Below are positions 54,274 through 63,654 of a stretch of 64,000 bases of DNA, piece by piece (position 1 is the first letter of the stretch; each line of letters starts with the position of its first letter). Position numbers and translations under genes: made by a program. The notes beneath the pieces were generated by a model that did not search any database, was not told the DNA's origin, and saw only the letters and a program-made list of their open reading frames with translations. Origin of the DNA: Lunularia cruciata (Eukaryota; Streptophyta; Marchantiopsida; Lunulariales; Lunulariaceae); NCBI GenBank assembly GCA_948567375.1, contig OX419758.1, forward strand, positions 25,053,001 through 25,117,000, given 5' to 3'.

Positions 54274-55245
54274 TTATTGCAATAACATCTGGAGAGAAAA
54301 GGATCCTCCCTCCACCTTTGTCACATAAGTGTCCAAAACCAGCCTATCAGCAACCACAAATTGAGAGGAAAGTAGGGGTGCCAAGAGAGCCCAACTACCC
54401 CAAAAGGCTATAGGTGTTGTCTCCTCCATAGATAGCAAGCCAACCCCACCACATGAGATTGGTAGAGCCATCTGTCTTTGTGCCAAATCCCCTATCACAC
54501 ACTCAAATGTCCCTGGTCCAATAATATCACCAAAGACTCTCATAATCCTCCTATCAAATATTGTTAGACATGATAGGAAGGACGGTGAGGAGTCCACTTT
54601 ATGGATGAGGTAGGATGGTTGACGAGCAATACTGGAAGAGAGTATACCAAATGCTACCTGTGGATCTCCGAGTAATTGAAGGTCATCCACATGGAGAACA
54701 TCCTCTACAAGGGCAACGTCTAAGAAGCATGTGACAAAATCCTCTGATCCTATTAGCACTCCAAGAACATGAAGTCCATCTGTGGATGTGATACATCCCT
54801 TATGAAGCTCAAGGTGGGGAGGGATACCTAAAGGGGACCATGCCCTGCACTTTGACACCTTGACTTTCAAGCCTACTAGATGTAGCTCGATAGTCAAGTA
54901 GTCAAAGGTTTGCCTAATCTGATCTACAAGACCTACGATGTGTGTATCATCTACCAAGGAGGAAAATACACAACCTTGCATAGCCAAAGTAGTAGACAGG
55001 AGAGCTCTAGAGTGAGCCATGGCAAATAAGGGTGCCCCCAAAGGATCTCCCGGCCGTGTACCAATAGTTGACTCCAAGACGGTGACTTTCTCTTGTGAAC
55101 CACCGTGCTGGTAGTAAAGGGAAGCAAGAGAGCCATAAAAAGACCACACAAAAGGTATGAGACTCACCAAGGATCCACCAGCCTCCCTAAGCTCTCTAAA
55201 GATAGATGCCCATGAGACGCTATTAAAAGAGTTCTCAACATCCAC
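54274..55245 (-). CDS. Non-LTR reverse transcriptase fragment, long uninterrupted ORF
   Basis: A 323-codon minus-strand ORF, the longest clean RT frame in the window. Motifs: DVENSFNSVSW (palm, first catalytic Asp), GTRPGDPLGAPLFAMAHSRAL (the LINE G-x-Q-G-D-P-L box with Gln changed to Pro), SSLVDDTHIVG (catalytic DD, with Leu-Val instead of the usual Tyr/Phe-Ala), VGLKVKVSKCRAWSPLGI (primer grip/thumb) and LPISCGGVGLLSMEE near the C-terminus. It lacks an obvious endonuclease. Upstream frames (55300-56252) carry related N-terminal sequence but are broken, so the element as a whole is probably dead. A fragment of the same family lies at 62700-64000. Confidence 0.7.
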   Translation of the reverse strand: MDVENSFNSVSWASIFRELREAGGSLVSLIPFVWSFYGSLASLYYQHGGSQEKVTVLESTIGTRPGDPLGAPLFAMAHSRALLSTTLAMQGCVFSSLVDDTHIVGLVDQIRQTFDYLTIELHLVGLKVKVSKCRAWSPLGIPPHLELHKGCITSTDGLHVLGVLIGSEDFVTCFLDVALVEDVLHVDDLQLLGDPQVAFGILSSSIARQPSYLIHKVDSSPSFLSCLTIFDRRIMRVFGDIIGPGTFECVIGDLAQRQMALPISCGGVGLLSMEETTPIAFWGSWALLAPLLSSQFVVADRLVLDTYVTKVEGGSFSLQMLLQ

Positions 55246-55299
55246 CTATAGGACAACCTACTGCAGATGGATTTCTAGGAGTGCCCTATGCTTGGAGAT

Positions 55300-56260
55300 A
55301 TAGCCTCACATCCTCCAAGTGTAGCTACTTCAAACTGATGTGGATTGAGGTGCTATCAAAAGTCAGAACGATGTTGAAGGACAATGGTATGACTGACCAA
55401 ATGCAAAAAAATCTCTCCAATAGCAATCGATCTAATACCTCGTGTGTTCTTCTCCATCACGAGAAGTCAACTAGCACCTAACACCCAACTAATAGACATA
55501 GGGATGTCTCCTCTTGCTATTGTTGCAACCACCTAAGACAACTTGGTAAAACCACTAGAAGGATTATCTGCTTGGAAGCAATCTTTAAGGTGCTCCTAAA
55601 CCATCCCTAACAAGCCTCCTCAAAAAAGGCAAGGTGTAGTGCACAATGCTTGTGCAAATAGCAACCTATCAAGATATAAAGGCTGCTTAGTCTGATAATC
55701 TAAGACCTCTTGTGGTAGGAAAGAGATAGTCTCATTAGTAGGACTTGCCATAGACAAAGGGTGTAGCCCTCGTGCTACTCTACTAAACTCTTATGCTTGA
55801 CCCAATGTCCTACACCGCCGCAATTGAGTGGACTTTGTGGTATCATATGGCAATGCTTGTCTCCTAAATCATGTAGCCCTAATAGACTCCTCCTAAAGGG
55901 CCGCCCAATCCCCCGCTCGGAATTGACAAAATCTAGCAACCACCTCTCTATGCCCCGCATGTCCCCCTCTAGCATAATGAAGACACGATCCAAGGAGTAA
56001 GAGGAATAGGAACCATGCTAAGGGATCATGTGCCAAACAATAAAGTTGTAAACAAAAAGCTTGTCTAGCCTCATCATGGAGTGTACGTGGTAGCCTATGG
56101 AATAGACATGGACATGGAAAACTAGTCTCAAATAACCCCAAAATGCAACCCGCCTGAGAAGCTAACCACTCCCAAGACTCGATCGGTATCCTTGGAATGA
56201 TCAATGAAGGGATAGAAGAAACATGCATAATCCCAAGTGTCATTGTTGTCAATGTGGTTG
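55300..56260 (-). pseudogene. LINE-like N-terminal region, broken
   Basis: Minus-strand pieces in different frames: 56252-55893 with WEWLASQAGCILGLFETSFP, then PLAWFLFLLLLGSCLHYARGG and EVVARFCQFRAGDWAAL; and 55993-55775. Such a W-x-L-L-x-x-P-R-x-x-L plus R-G-G pattern often precedes RT in non-LTR elements of this type (inference). No intact frame joins it to the RT ORF. Confidence 0.5.
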
Positions 56261-56904
56261 CTTGTCATCGTGGGCATCCCAAGTGATCCAATCATAGTCC
56301 TTGGGCATCCTTCCCATATGGGTCTTTACCCCTTGCGAGGTACAATATTGGTGACCCACAAGGCATGGTGTATCCCGAGCGGTTCTAGGCGACCACACAT
56401 GGGAAGGTGCAGCCATAGCTAGCACAAGAATAATGATAGTAACACATGATACTCCTCTCCATATCTCCCCATATCTGCAAAATCATAACTCCCCACATCC
56501 CAACTCACATAAGAAAACAATCTCTCAAAACCCTAAAAATTATAAACTTGCATAACTTCAATTTCCATCTCCAAAAATTTTAAATTAAATTCCCATGGAA
56601 GAAAATTAATCATGAAAACAAAGAGATTAAAAATAAAAATTCCCAACCCATCACTCTCAATGTATAATGATCACCCTAAAAAAGCTAAAAATCCTCAACT
56701 TTCTACTCAATTCTCTATAAAAGCTAAAAATCCTCAACTTTCTACTCAATTGAAAAACAAAGAGAATCTACTGTTCACTAGTGTGCTATATGCTAAAGAG
56801 CACTCAGAAATTATAGATGTCTTCTCACGTCTCTCCCTCTCCTGTCCCAATCTCCACACTCTATCTGCTCCAAGGAGAACACTCAATTGCCCAGTCCTAC
56901 ATAG
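56261..56904. other. Non-coding stretch with a short direct repeat
   Basis: The 39-bp unit AAAGCTAAAAATCCTCAACT and following bases is present twice (from 56681 and 56720). The small plus ORF 56612-56920 spans it and has Lys/Ser/Asn-rich composition; I do not support it as a gene. Confidence 0.5.
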
Positions 56905-57530
56905 ACGAGGACAGAAGTGAGAACGTGTTTTACGGAGGACTCAGCTTATGGCCACCACATTGATGCTAATAAAGTATCCTGTGAAAGTTTTATTGGTGAA
57001 AAACTTTTCATGCAAAAGATATACATTCAGGTACCGAAGTGTCTCTTTACTTTCTCGTCTCTATGTTAGTTCTTGAGCTAATTTTATCAATGAAAAACTT
57101 CTCATGCAAGAGATCCACATACAGGTACCGATGTGTCTTCTTTACTTTCTTGTCTCTATGTTCTTTCTCGAGCTAATTTTATTAATGAAGAACTTCTATG
57201 CAAGAGATCTACATTCAGGTACCGATGTGTCTCTTTACTTTCTCGTCTCTTTGTTCGTTCTTGAACTAATTTTATTAATGAAAAACTTCTCATGCAAGAG
57301 ATCTGCATTCAGGTACCGATGTGTCTCTTTACTTTCTCGTCTCTATGTTCGTTCTTGAGGTACATATGGTTAACATCGACCACTGTACTACAGCACCACC
57401 TTACCGTGATGGCACATCTTCTATAAAACATGGAGTGCACAAAACTCGAATCCGGGCTCATGGGCTCATCTAAACCCGGGCTCATGGGCTCATGTAAACG
57501 TGACAACTTCCATGCTCGATTTTGAATTTA
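56905..57530 (+). repeat. Tandem array, unit about 94 bp, four copies, with shared flank
   Basis: Units start near 56980, 57075, 57170 and 57263, each containing AAAAACTTCTCATGCAAGAG, CAGGTACCGA and CTTTACTTTCTCGTCTCT. The flanking sequence (GAACGTGTTTTACGGAGGAC at the left, CGACCACTGTACTACAGCAC and CTATAAAACATGGAGTGC at the right) recurs around 58680-59220. The whole block is therefore a duplicate of the sequence next to the sHSP gene. Confidence 0.8.
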
Positions 57531-57555
57531 TTATGTTTGAGCTTATCATGTTAGG

Positions 57556-57960
57556 TGTTAAGGGTATCACTCTCACTCTCATACTTTGTAACATATTTTA
57601 GACAGCGTGTGTCCATTGCTCTACATAGGACAGTGGTTGATGTAATCCATGGGAGAACAATCACATTAGGTGATATTCTTTGGATGCTCTAATTGTGTGG
57701 TGTAATCGAATGTTCCACTTGTGTGTAGATTTGATTTGTGTGTACGAAATGTTTCTTCGACTGTTCCACTTGTGTGTAGATTTGATTTGTGTGTTCGAGT
57801 TGCATAACTAGGATATCTTAGGTGCTGCATAACTAGAATGTCTTAGGTGCGGGAGGGCAGATTTCTCATATAGACTCTATTGGGGCTTAGCCCATGTTAC
57901 CTTTTTTGTCTCCCCCTTGTGCGGCTTGATGAGGTCTTCCCATCCTTCGTTTTTCCTACG
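57556..57960 (+). mobile_element. Inverted LINE-tail fragment
   Basis: The reverse complement matches about 51110-51380 (TACTTTGTAACATATTTTAGAC, CACATTAGGTGAT, TAGACTCTATTGGGGCTTAGC). It lies just beyond the duplicated sHSP 3' flank. A short internal duplication (GTTCCACTTGTGTGTAGATT twice, about 57711 and 57763) is visible. Confidence 0.65.
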
Positions 57961-57984
57961 CGGTCGCCTTTCATTCTTCAGATT

Positions 57985-58125
57985 TCGATAGTCGAGGCAT
58001 TTGCTCAGAATGAATGCGAGATTTTGCCGGAGGCCTGCTAGGCACAAAACGGAGAAGGAAACTTTTAAAGGAAATAATGTATGCCTGAAACTGAAGGGCC
58101 CCCGGAATCTCTCCCCTTACGTGGC
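57985..58125 (-). repeat. Duplicated 3' UTR of the sHSP gene (no coding)
   Basis: The words GCATTTGCTCAGAATGAATG, CTAGGCACAAAACGGAGAAGG, ATGTATGCCTGAAACTGAAG and GGAATCTCTCCCCT parallel the sHSP 3' flank at 59231-59357. The copy stops just short of where the coding sequence would start. Confidence 0.8.
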
Positions 58126-58149
58126 AACTTCCATGTCTAGACTTCCAGG

Positions 58150-58472
58150 CATTCGCTCAGAATGAATGCGAGATCTTGCCAGAGGCCTGCTAGGCACGAA
58201 ACGGAGAAGGAAACTTTTTCTAGAGAAAAGAAAATGTATGCTTGAAACTGAAGGGGCGCCGGAATCTCTCCCCTCCGTCAGCCCACAGTGACCTCTATTG
58301 TCTTCGGCTTGTGAGGCTCTGGAGGAGGAATCTTAGGAATCTTAGGCACGGTGATCGTAAGAACGCCATCATTGCACGCCGCTTCAGGGAGTCCAGCTTC
58401 GCATTACTAGGTAAGGTGAACTTCCATAAAAACCTCCCCGCTGGTCGCTCCATCCGCAAGAACTGGCGAGAA
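58150..58472 (-). pseudogene. Truncated sHSP pseudogene (3' part of exon 2)
   Basis: On the minus strand it matches the last ~65 codons of the sHSP gene plus its 3' UTR. It starts at [10 protein letters not shown] and reaches the TGA at 58280-58278. A one-base loss after KLDS shifts the frame, and a 9-bp in-frame duplication adds three codons before the PPPEP motif. It is joined at 58470 to repeat G, so exon 1 and the promoter are absent. This is a dead 3' fragment made by local duplication. Confidence 0.85.
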
Positions 58473-58669
58473 AATGTGTACCTATCTCCCAGAAGAGTCG
58501 GATCATGATGATAGGATACAATTTCATACAAGGCACAGACAAGAAGACGGAAGTGTAAACCTGTCCCCCAGATGATTCAGACCGTGGTGTTAACCGAAGG
58601 AGGGAATAAGACGAGATGTCTCCAGATCATGGTGTTAACCGAAGAAGGGAATAAGACGACATGTCTCCA
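58470..58669 (+). repeat. Repeat G copy joined to the sHSP pseudogene
   Basis: It starts within AACTGGCGAGAAAATGTGTACC and parallels 50885-51060. A short internal duplication (ATGGTGTTAACCGAAG twice) leads into the 75-bp array. Confidence 0.7.
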
Positions 58670-58894
58670 AACATGGAAGTAGACGAGGACATAAGTGAGA
58701 ACGTGTTTTACGGAGGACTCGGCTTATGGAAGGTGCAATCTCAAAACATGGAAGTAGACGAGGACATAAGTGAGAACGTGTTTTACGGAGGACTCGGCTT
58801 ATGGAAGGTGCAATCTCAAAACATGGAAGTAGACGAGGACATAAGTGAGAACGTGTTTTACGGAGGACTCGGCTTATGGAAGGTGCAATCTCAC
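58670..58894 (+). repeat. Tandem array, 75-bp unit, three near-identical copies
   Basis: Copies lie at 58670-58744, 58745-58819 and 58820-58894, virtually identical, each starting AACATGGAAGTAGACGAGG. Because 75 is a multiple of three a plus-strand frame (58661-59155, 164 codons) stays open through all copies, reading a 25-residue repeat (NMEVDEDISENVFYGGLGLW...). A diverged single copy lies at about 56905-56945. The near-identity implies recent expansion or gene conversion. Confidence 0.9.
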
Positions 58895-59230
58895 CACATT
58901 GATGCGAAGAAAATATCCCGTGAGAATTTAATTGGGCCAAAACTTATCATGCAAGAGATCTACATTCACGTACCGAAGTGTCTCTTTACTTCCTATGGGA
59001 ATTTTATTAGTGAAAAACTGCTCATGCAAGAGATCTACATTCAGGTACCGAAGTGTCTCTTTACTTTTTCGTCTCTATGTTCGTTCTTGAGCTACATAGA
59101 GTTAACATCGACCACTGTACTACAGCACGTCACCGTGGCTGCACATCTTCTATAAAACATGGAGTGCACAAAACTCCATCCGGGCTCACGTGAACGTGGC
59201 AACCTCCACGTCTCGATTTCAATAGCCGAG
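58895..59230 (+). repeat. Duplicated block next to the sHSP gene
   Basis: It contains two partial copies of the 94-bp unit (around 58930 and 59020) and the same right-hand flank as 57361-57530 (CGACCACTGTACTACAGCAC, CTATAAAACATGGAGTGC). It continues into the sHSP 3' UTR. Confidence 0.7.
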
Positions 59231-59357
59231 GCATTCGCTCAGAACGAATGAGACATATTGCCAGAGGTCTGTTAGACATAAAACGGAGAAAGAAACTTTA
59301 AGAAAATAAAAATAATGTATGCCTGAAACTGAAGGACCCCGGAATCTCTCCCCTCAC

Positions 59358-60142
59358 TCAGCCCACAGTGACCTCGATTGTCTTTGGCTTGTGAGGCTCT
59401 GGAGGAGGAATCTTTGACACGGTGATCGTAAGAACGCCATCATTGCACGCCGCTTCAATGGAGTCCAGCTTCGCATTACTAGGTAAGGTGAACTTCCTTA
59501 AAAACTTCCCTGCTGGTCGCTCCATCCGCAAAAATTTGACCTCCTCTCCAGATTCCTCTCGTTTGCGCTCGCCCCCGATCGTAAGGACGTTGTCATTTTC
59601 AATTTGCACCTGTCATGGTGTACAGCGCTACCGATTAGCAAAATAGCTTCTTTGGTTTTACCACTCCACGCTCTAACACTGATCGACTCTATGGTGGAGC
59701 AACCACAATCGGCAGTCCAAGGCAGAGGATTTGGATCAACTTCGGCATCTTCGGCATCTCTAGCATCAACTTTGTCACGAGATAGTGCTTAAAGTATAAG
59801 GCTTCGCCCATCCTCGAAGATATCTTGCAGATTGTTCACTAGCTATACCAGTATGACTCTGCCACGCAGCACCCCTCTGAATTACGGAATGGATTCTACA
59901 AGTAAAACTACAGGCCGAGTCTTCTGTACCTTTATGTCTCCAGACTTCAGTCCAGGCATGTCTGCAACGAACACGTAGGCCTTCGGAAGCTCTTTAACAT
60001 CAACCACCGTGTTGTACATTGCCTTTGTGTCACGGACGTAGCTTCGGGTAGAGGGATTCAAGGACTTTTCATAATCATCTGGGGTTTGCAATATTTGTGC
60101 AAGGGTGCTAGTGAGGGGATCCCGGCCAAAAAAGATGTCCAT
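59358..60142 (-). CDS. Class II cytosolic small heat-shock protein, two coding exons
   Basis: Exon 1 is 60142-59930 (71 codons) and exon 2 is 59609-59358 (83 codons plus stop), giving 154 residues, the normal length for plant class II sHSPs. The splice sites AAG|GTACAG and GACAG|GTGCAA join the frame in phase 0 between Lys71 and Val72. Exon 1 carries the class II N-terminal signature ([19 protein letters not shown]), then SRSYVRD-like [12 protein letters not shown] and the start of the alpha-crystallin domain ([20 protein letters not shown]). Exon 2 completes the domain ([52 protein letters not shown]) and ends with a KTIEV tail motif. It would act as an ATP-independent chaperone oligomer binding unfolding proteins in heat-stressed cytosol. 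No lesion is visible. Flowering-plant class I/II sHSP genes usually lack introns. Confidence 0.93.
59610..59929 (-). other. Coding intron of the sHSP gene (320 nt, phase 0)
   Basis: On the minus strand it starts GTACAGAAG and ends CACCATGACAG. Reading through gives an early stop, whereas removing it restores a continuous alpha-crystallin domain. Confidence 0.88.
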
Positions 60143-60562
60143 TTCAGCAAGTTCGTTCTGTCAAACCTGCAAATGAAGAGTCATCGTGTTGGCAATCGTC
60201 AGCGAAAATACACGAGATAAACTCTCTCGAACTCCACGATATTTCTCTAATCAAGAAATATCAAGCGACAGCACCAAACTAAAAGCACCACGGCAGTACA
60301 AATCAATTGCACAATAATCTGAAGAAGAGAAGACGAATGCAGCTACAAATCACATGTACAATGATCTGCGGAGGAGTAGATGACAGCAGCTGAGAACTTC
60401 CGAAGCTAATTCATCTCCAGAAACAAGGTAAAGAATAGCAGATTCAACCTGAGAGAGAATTATGCGAGTGATGAACGTTGGATAGTCGATGATTAGCGTA
60501 TGGCGTATGACAAATGTCATCAACCAGGGATTGTTGAGATGCAGGCATGAATGAGCTTTCCG
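60143..60562 (-). other. sHSP leader with likely 5' UTR intron
   Basis: The TATA box lies about 420 bp before the ATG, long for an sHSP leader. On the minus strand a donor CAG|GTTGAATC at 60448 and an acceptor TTTGCAG|GTTTG ending at 60167 would remove 282 nt, leaving a leader of roughly 110 nt. This is inferred from splice-site wording and spacing only. Confidence 0.45.
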
Positions 60563-60571
60563 CTTTTTATA
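60563..60571 (-). promoter_or_regulatory. TATA box of the sHSP gene
   Basis: On the minus strand this reads TATAAAAAG in a GC-richer context. It lies between the heat-shock elements and the start codon. Confidence 0.7.
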
Positions 60572-60641
60572 CTGCCCACAGCAGGGCTATAGAATGTGTC
60601 AAATCAGACAGAACGCCAAGTACGTAGAACGCTCGATAAAG

Positions 60642-60748
60642 TTCTGGAAATCCCGACAATGAGCTGAGCAAAAGGCCCGGAATGATCCCTTCTGGTAAAA
60701 CGCAGAAGTTCCTCGCTCGGGAATTGTCCCGAATGCTTCAGAAGTTTC
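60642..60748 (-). promoter_or_regulatory. Heat-shock elements of the sHSP promoter
   Basis: TTCTGGAA at 60642-60649 and GAAGTTTC at 60741-60748 are correctly spaced inverted GAA pairs. Imperfect units lie at 60704-60712 (AGAAGTTCC). They sit about 70-180 bp upstream of the TATA box, where heat-shock factor sites of sHSP genes usually are. Confidence 0.65.
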
Positions 60749-60759
60749 TCACACCAACA

Positions 60760-62240
60760 TCGAGGCACTGGATGAAGGGCGGATACGCATGGACCGGGTC
60801 AGGTCACCAGACCCGGTTGGAGCTTAATGGTTTTAGTAAGGTTTTCCTGACGAACCAAGAAAATGGTAATATATTTAGTAAACCGGTGGTATCCTTGTTG
60901 GGTCAGAAGTTTGGTCAATGTGCGGCTGCGTTGATTGGGAGAATAACTACTATTTGTAAGAGTAGTTAAATCGTGAAGCTCTCTCTCATCTCATCGACAC
61001 TAAGTTAAACGAGCAACGCCAAACCGTGACAGGTTAACGTGCAACAACAAATCTAATGTCATGGAGTAATATTTTGATTTTTGTATAAAATGATATTAAA
61101 AAGAACGGGGAGTTTGGGATTTATAAGCTTATGTTAGAAGTCTTAGTTCTGAAGTTGGAGAGCAAGAAAATCTAAGGATTTTAATGGAAAGGAAACAGAA
61201 GGAAATGTCAGCCAATCCGCATGGAATACAATTGAATTTTTAATAGTTATCTTTATAAAAAGAGACGGAATGAGAAAGTTCGAGAGAAGGGAAAAAAAAG
61301 AAACATAAACCTATCCATGGTAGGTGGGAAGAGATCACTAAGGAATGCATAAAGCAAAAGGTTTATTGTTATCAAAGGTCAATGTGGATCAAAGTCAAAA
61401 GATTTTTAATTAAGATATTACAAAATCTATGTTTATGAGAAGGATAAGCTATTCGAAATTAGAGAATAAACAACAAGAGAAATTTTATCTTGATTTTCTT
61501 CAAAGATGTGTAGTTTTTTATATGTTTTATACAATTATGGTTACTCGAAGAAGCTCACGGTCCCTAGTCCAGTTCCTCGGCCCTTAGAAAGGTTCCTCAT
61601 CATCTTAAAGCCCAAGTTTATACAAAGGTTCCCATTGCGCGAATTAAACAGCCAAGTTCTTGTCCGTGTGAATGTTCCTCTATGCCTTCTAATAATTTTT
61701 TATGAACATTTTTAATCCTTTAAAGAGTATCTTTTAGAAGTTTTAAGTGATGAGTTGAAATTCAACAAAACTACTGTTATAATTTCCATATAATTTATAT
61801 CATTTTACACCATAATGACTTATGTACACATTAAAAGACAAATTATGTTTTTTTCATTCAAATCTCCAAAACTATGTTTGAAGTATTTAATAGATTGAAG
61901 TTAACAAAAATTTGGGTTATTTAACAAGGTACAATCCTATTAGAGAGGTTTTATTCCATGATTTATCTCTTTTCTTCTATACTCACTCCCTCTTCTCTTT
62001 GATTTTTTATCTTCTAGACTAGTAGTAGGGCAAGAATGTGATGAATGATCTATTTTAATCTTCATCAACCATCTCCTAATTGTTGATTTTTTTCATTTAT
62101 GTGAAGTTTAAGTACAATCTTTGTTAGGTCATGGTGACTCTTTTTATATAGACTATCTTAAATACTACTATTTTGATGAATGAATCCTTAGTAATTTTTG
62201 TTTGTTATGGTTGTTTACATTTTGATTTACAATCATTTTT
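60760..62240. other. AT-rich intergenic DNA, nothing recognised
   Basis: This is the far upstream side of the sHSP gene. There is no ORF longer than about 95 codons, no repeat shared with the rest of the window that I can see, and no RNA gene. Confidence 0.5.
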
Positions 62241-62953
62241 ATTTCACTCTAATAGTGATAGGGATAATAATACGCAATCTAACCATGAATAATTTTTTAA
62301 GTGGTGAAAAGGCAACCACATAAAACACATGAAGGATGGGAATACCACATCAAGCCAAACAAGGGAGAGACAAGCATCACCTAAAGTGATTGCTCTCATA
62401 TGGATTGCATCATACAATGCTCTTTGTAGAGTAATGAACACATGCTGTCTAAAGTATGCTACAAAGTATGAGAGTGAGAGTGGTACCCCTTGGCAATAAG
62501 ATCTCATACACTCCTTGGCAAATGTGTTAAACCCTGTGTCCAATGCTCCATATAGCTTCAAGGCTAGAGGAACAAAGAGGTAACCTTGTTGCATACCCCT
62601 ATATTTGGAGACCTTGCATGTTATTGCTTTGCTCATCCAAGAGGATGAGTAATCACTCCCTCCAAAACTAAATTATGCATAGGGTCTGTAACCACAAAAA
62701 TTTGCCATTATCACCTACTCAACTCAGACCAAGTATAAGTCTACTCTAACAAGTGTTATCTGCAAAGAATATGAATGCTCCCTTCAAGCAAGGTATCCAT
62801 TCTCATGTGCCATAGCAAATACTATGTCCCAAATGGCATCATGGGTAGCTATCTTCTATATTCCAAAAGGACACCATGTCATATGAACCGCTACTGCATC
62901 TAGTGTAGAACCACACTCACAAGTGAGTAATGAAGATGCAGATAGGGTGGGCC
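62241..62953 (-). mobile_element. Second LINE-like fragment, tail and C-terminal part
   Basis: 62310-62670 parallels 51130-51584 and 62680-62953 parallels 53720-53985. The fragment therefore shows the element without the candidate solo E repeat that interrupts the first copy. Confidence 0.7.
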
Positions 62954-63654
62954 TGTAATACCCATTTGTGCATGTGTGTGGTATTATGATATTTAGCTTA
63001 ATATTATAGATACTTGAGAGATATTATTTATATAGAGATAAAGTATTGTTCCTTTATCTTTATACATTATTCATGATTAGCTAAATTTATTCATAGCTAA
63101 GATAGAGGGGACCTTACTTTAGAGGAAGTGGAAAAGATGAGCACCACTATTTTGGATTCTAGTGTGTTGACTTGATATTATTCCTAGTTGTTTGGCTTTG
63201 AGAAAAGAATTGAGAACTCTTTGGCCCACAAGCCTTTTTGTTTTGGATTCTTCTCTAGTCCAAGGATAGCCCATGTGGAGGAATCCTTGACTTAGTAGTT
63301 GGGTCAAGATAAGATCACATACTTAGTGGAATATACCCATGTGGATGGATATTCCTTTATAGTTTTTGACTTTACTTGAATTTTAGCCTAGTTACTTGAG
63401 TTGATATGGTAAATAGTAAATTTAGTGCATAACTATTTCACAAGTATATAAACTAGGGGTGTAGAGGTACTCATCATCCTTTCATTTGCAACTATCTCTC
63501 TCATTGAGTTCTCTAGTGAGCAATATCTTGAGTCTTTGAGTGTTAGCCTTGGAGGAGTATGATGGAGTTGGGGTTCTTTGCCTTCTTAGTCCATGGTGCA
63601 CTACCATAATAGCCATCAGAGGTTCATCTTGAGTGAGAGACAAGCCGGTTCACC
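62954..63654 (+). mobile_element. Solo LTR of family B in the LINE-like fragment
   Basis: It starts TGTAATACCC and ends GGTTCACC, about 701 bp, and matches 4642-5334 throughout. It interrupts sequence that is continuous at about 53975-54005 of the first LINE copy. The flanks GGCC and GACC may be a diverged duplication of GGACC. Confidence 0.85.

Noticed and set aside
57415-57432. TATAAAAC followed by ATG as a promoter and start of a new gene (also near 59150)
   Set aside because: The frames after both copies close within a few codons and no conserved protein follows.
58670-58894. CRISPR-like array
   Set aside because: The repeats are adjacent without spacers and the genome is eukaryotic.
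58661-59155. A 164-codon ORF across the 75-bp repeats as a host gene
   Set aside because: The frame stays open because the unit is a multiple of three; it starts and ends in duplicated non-coding DNA and has no recognisable domain.
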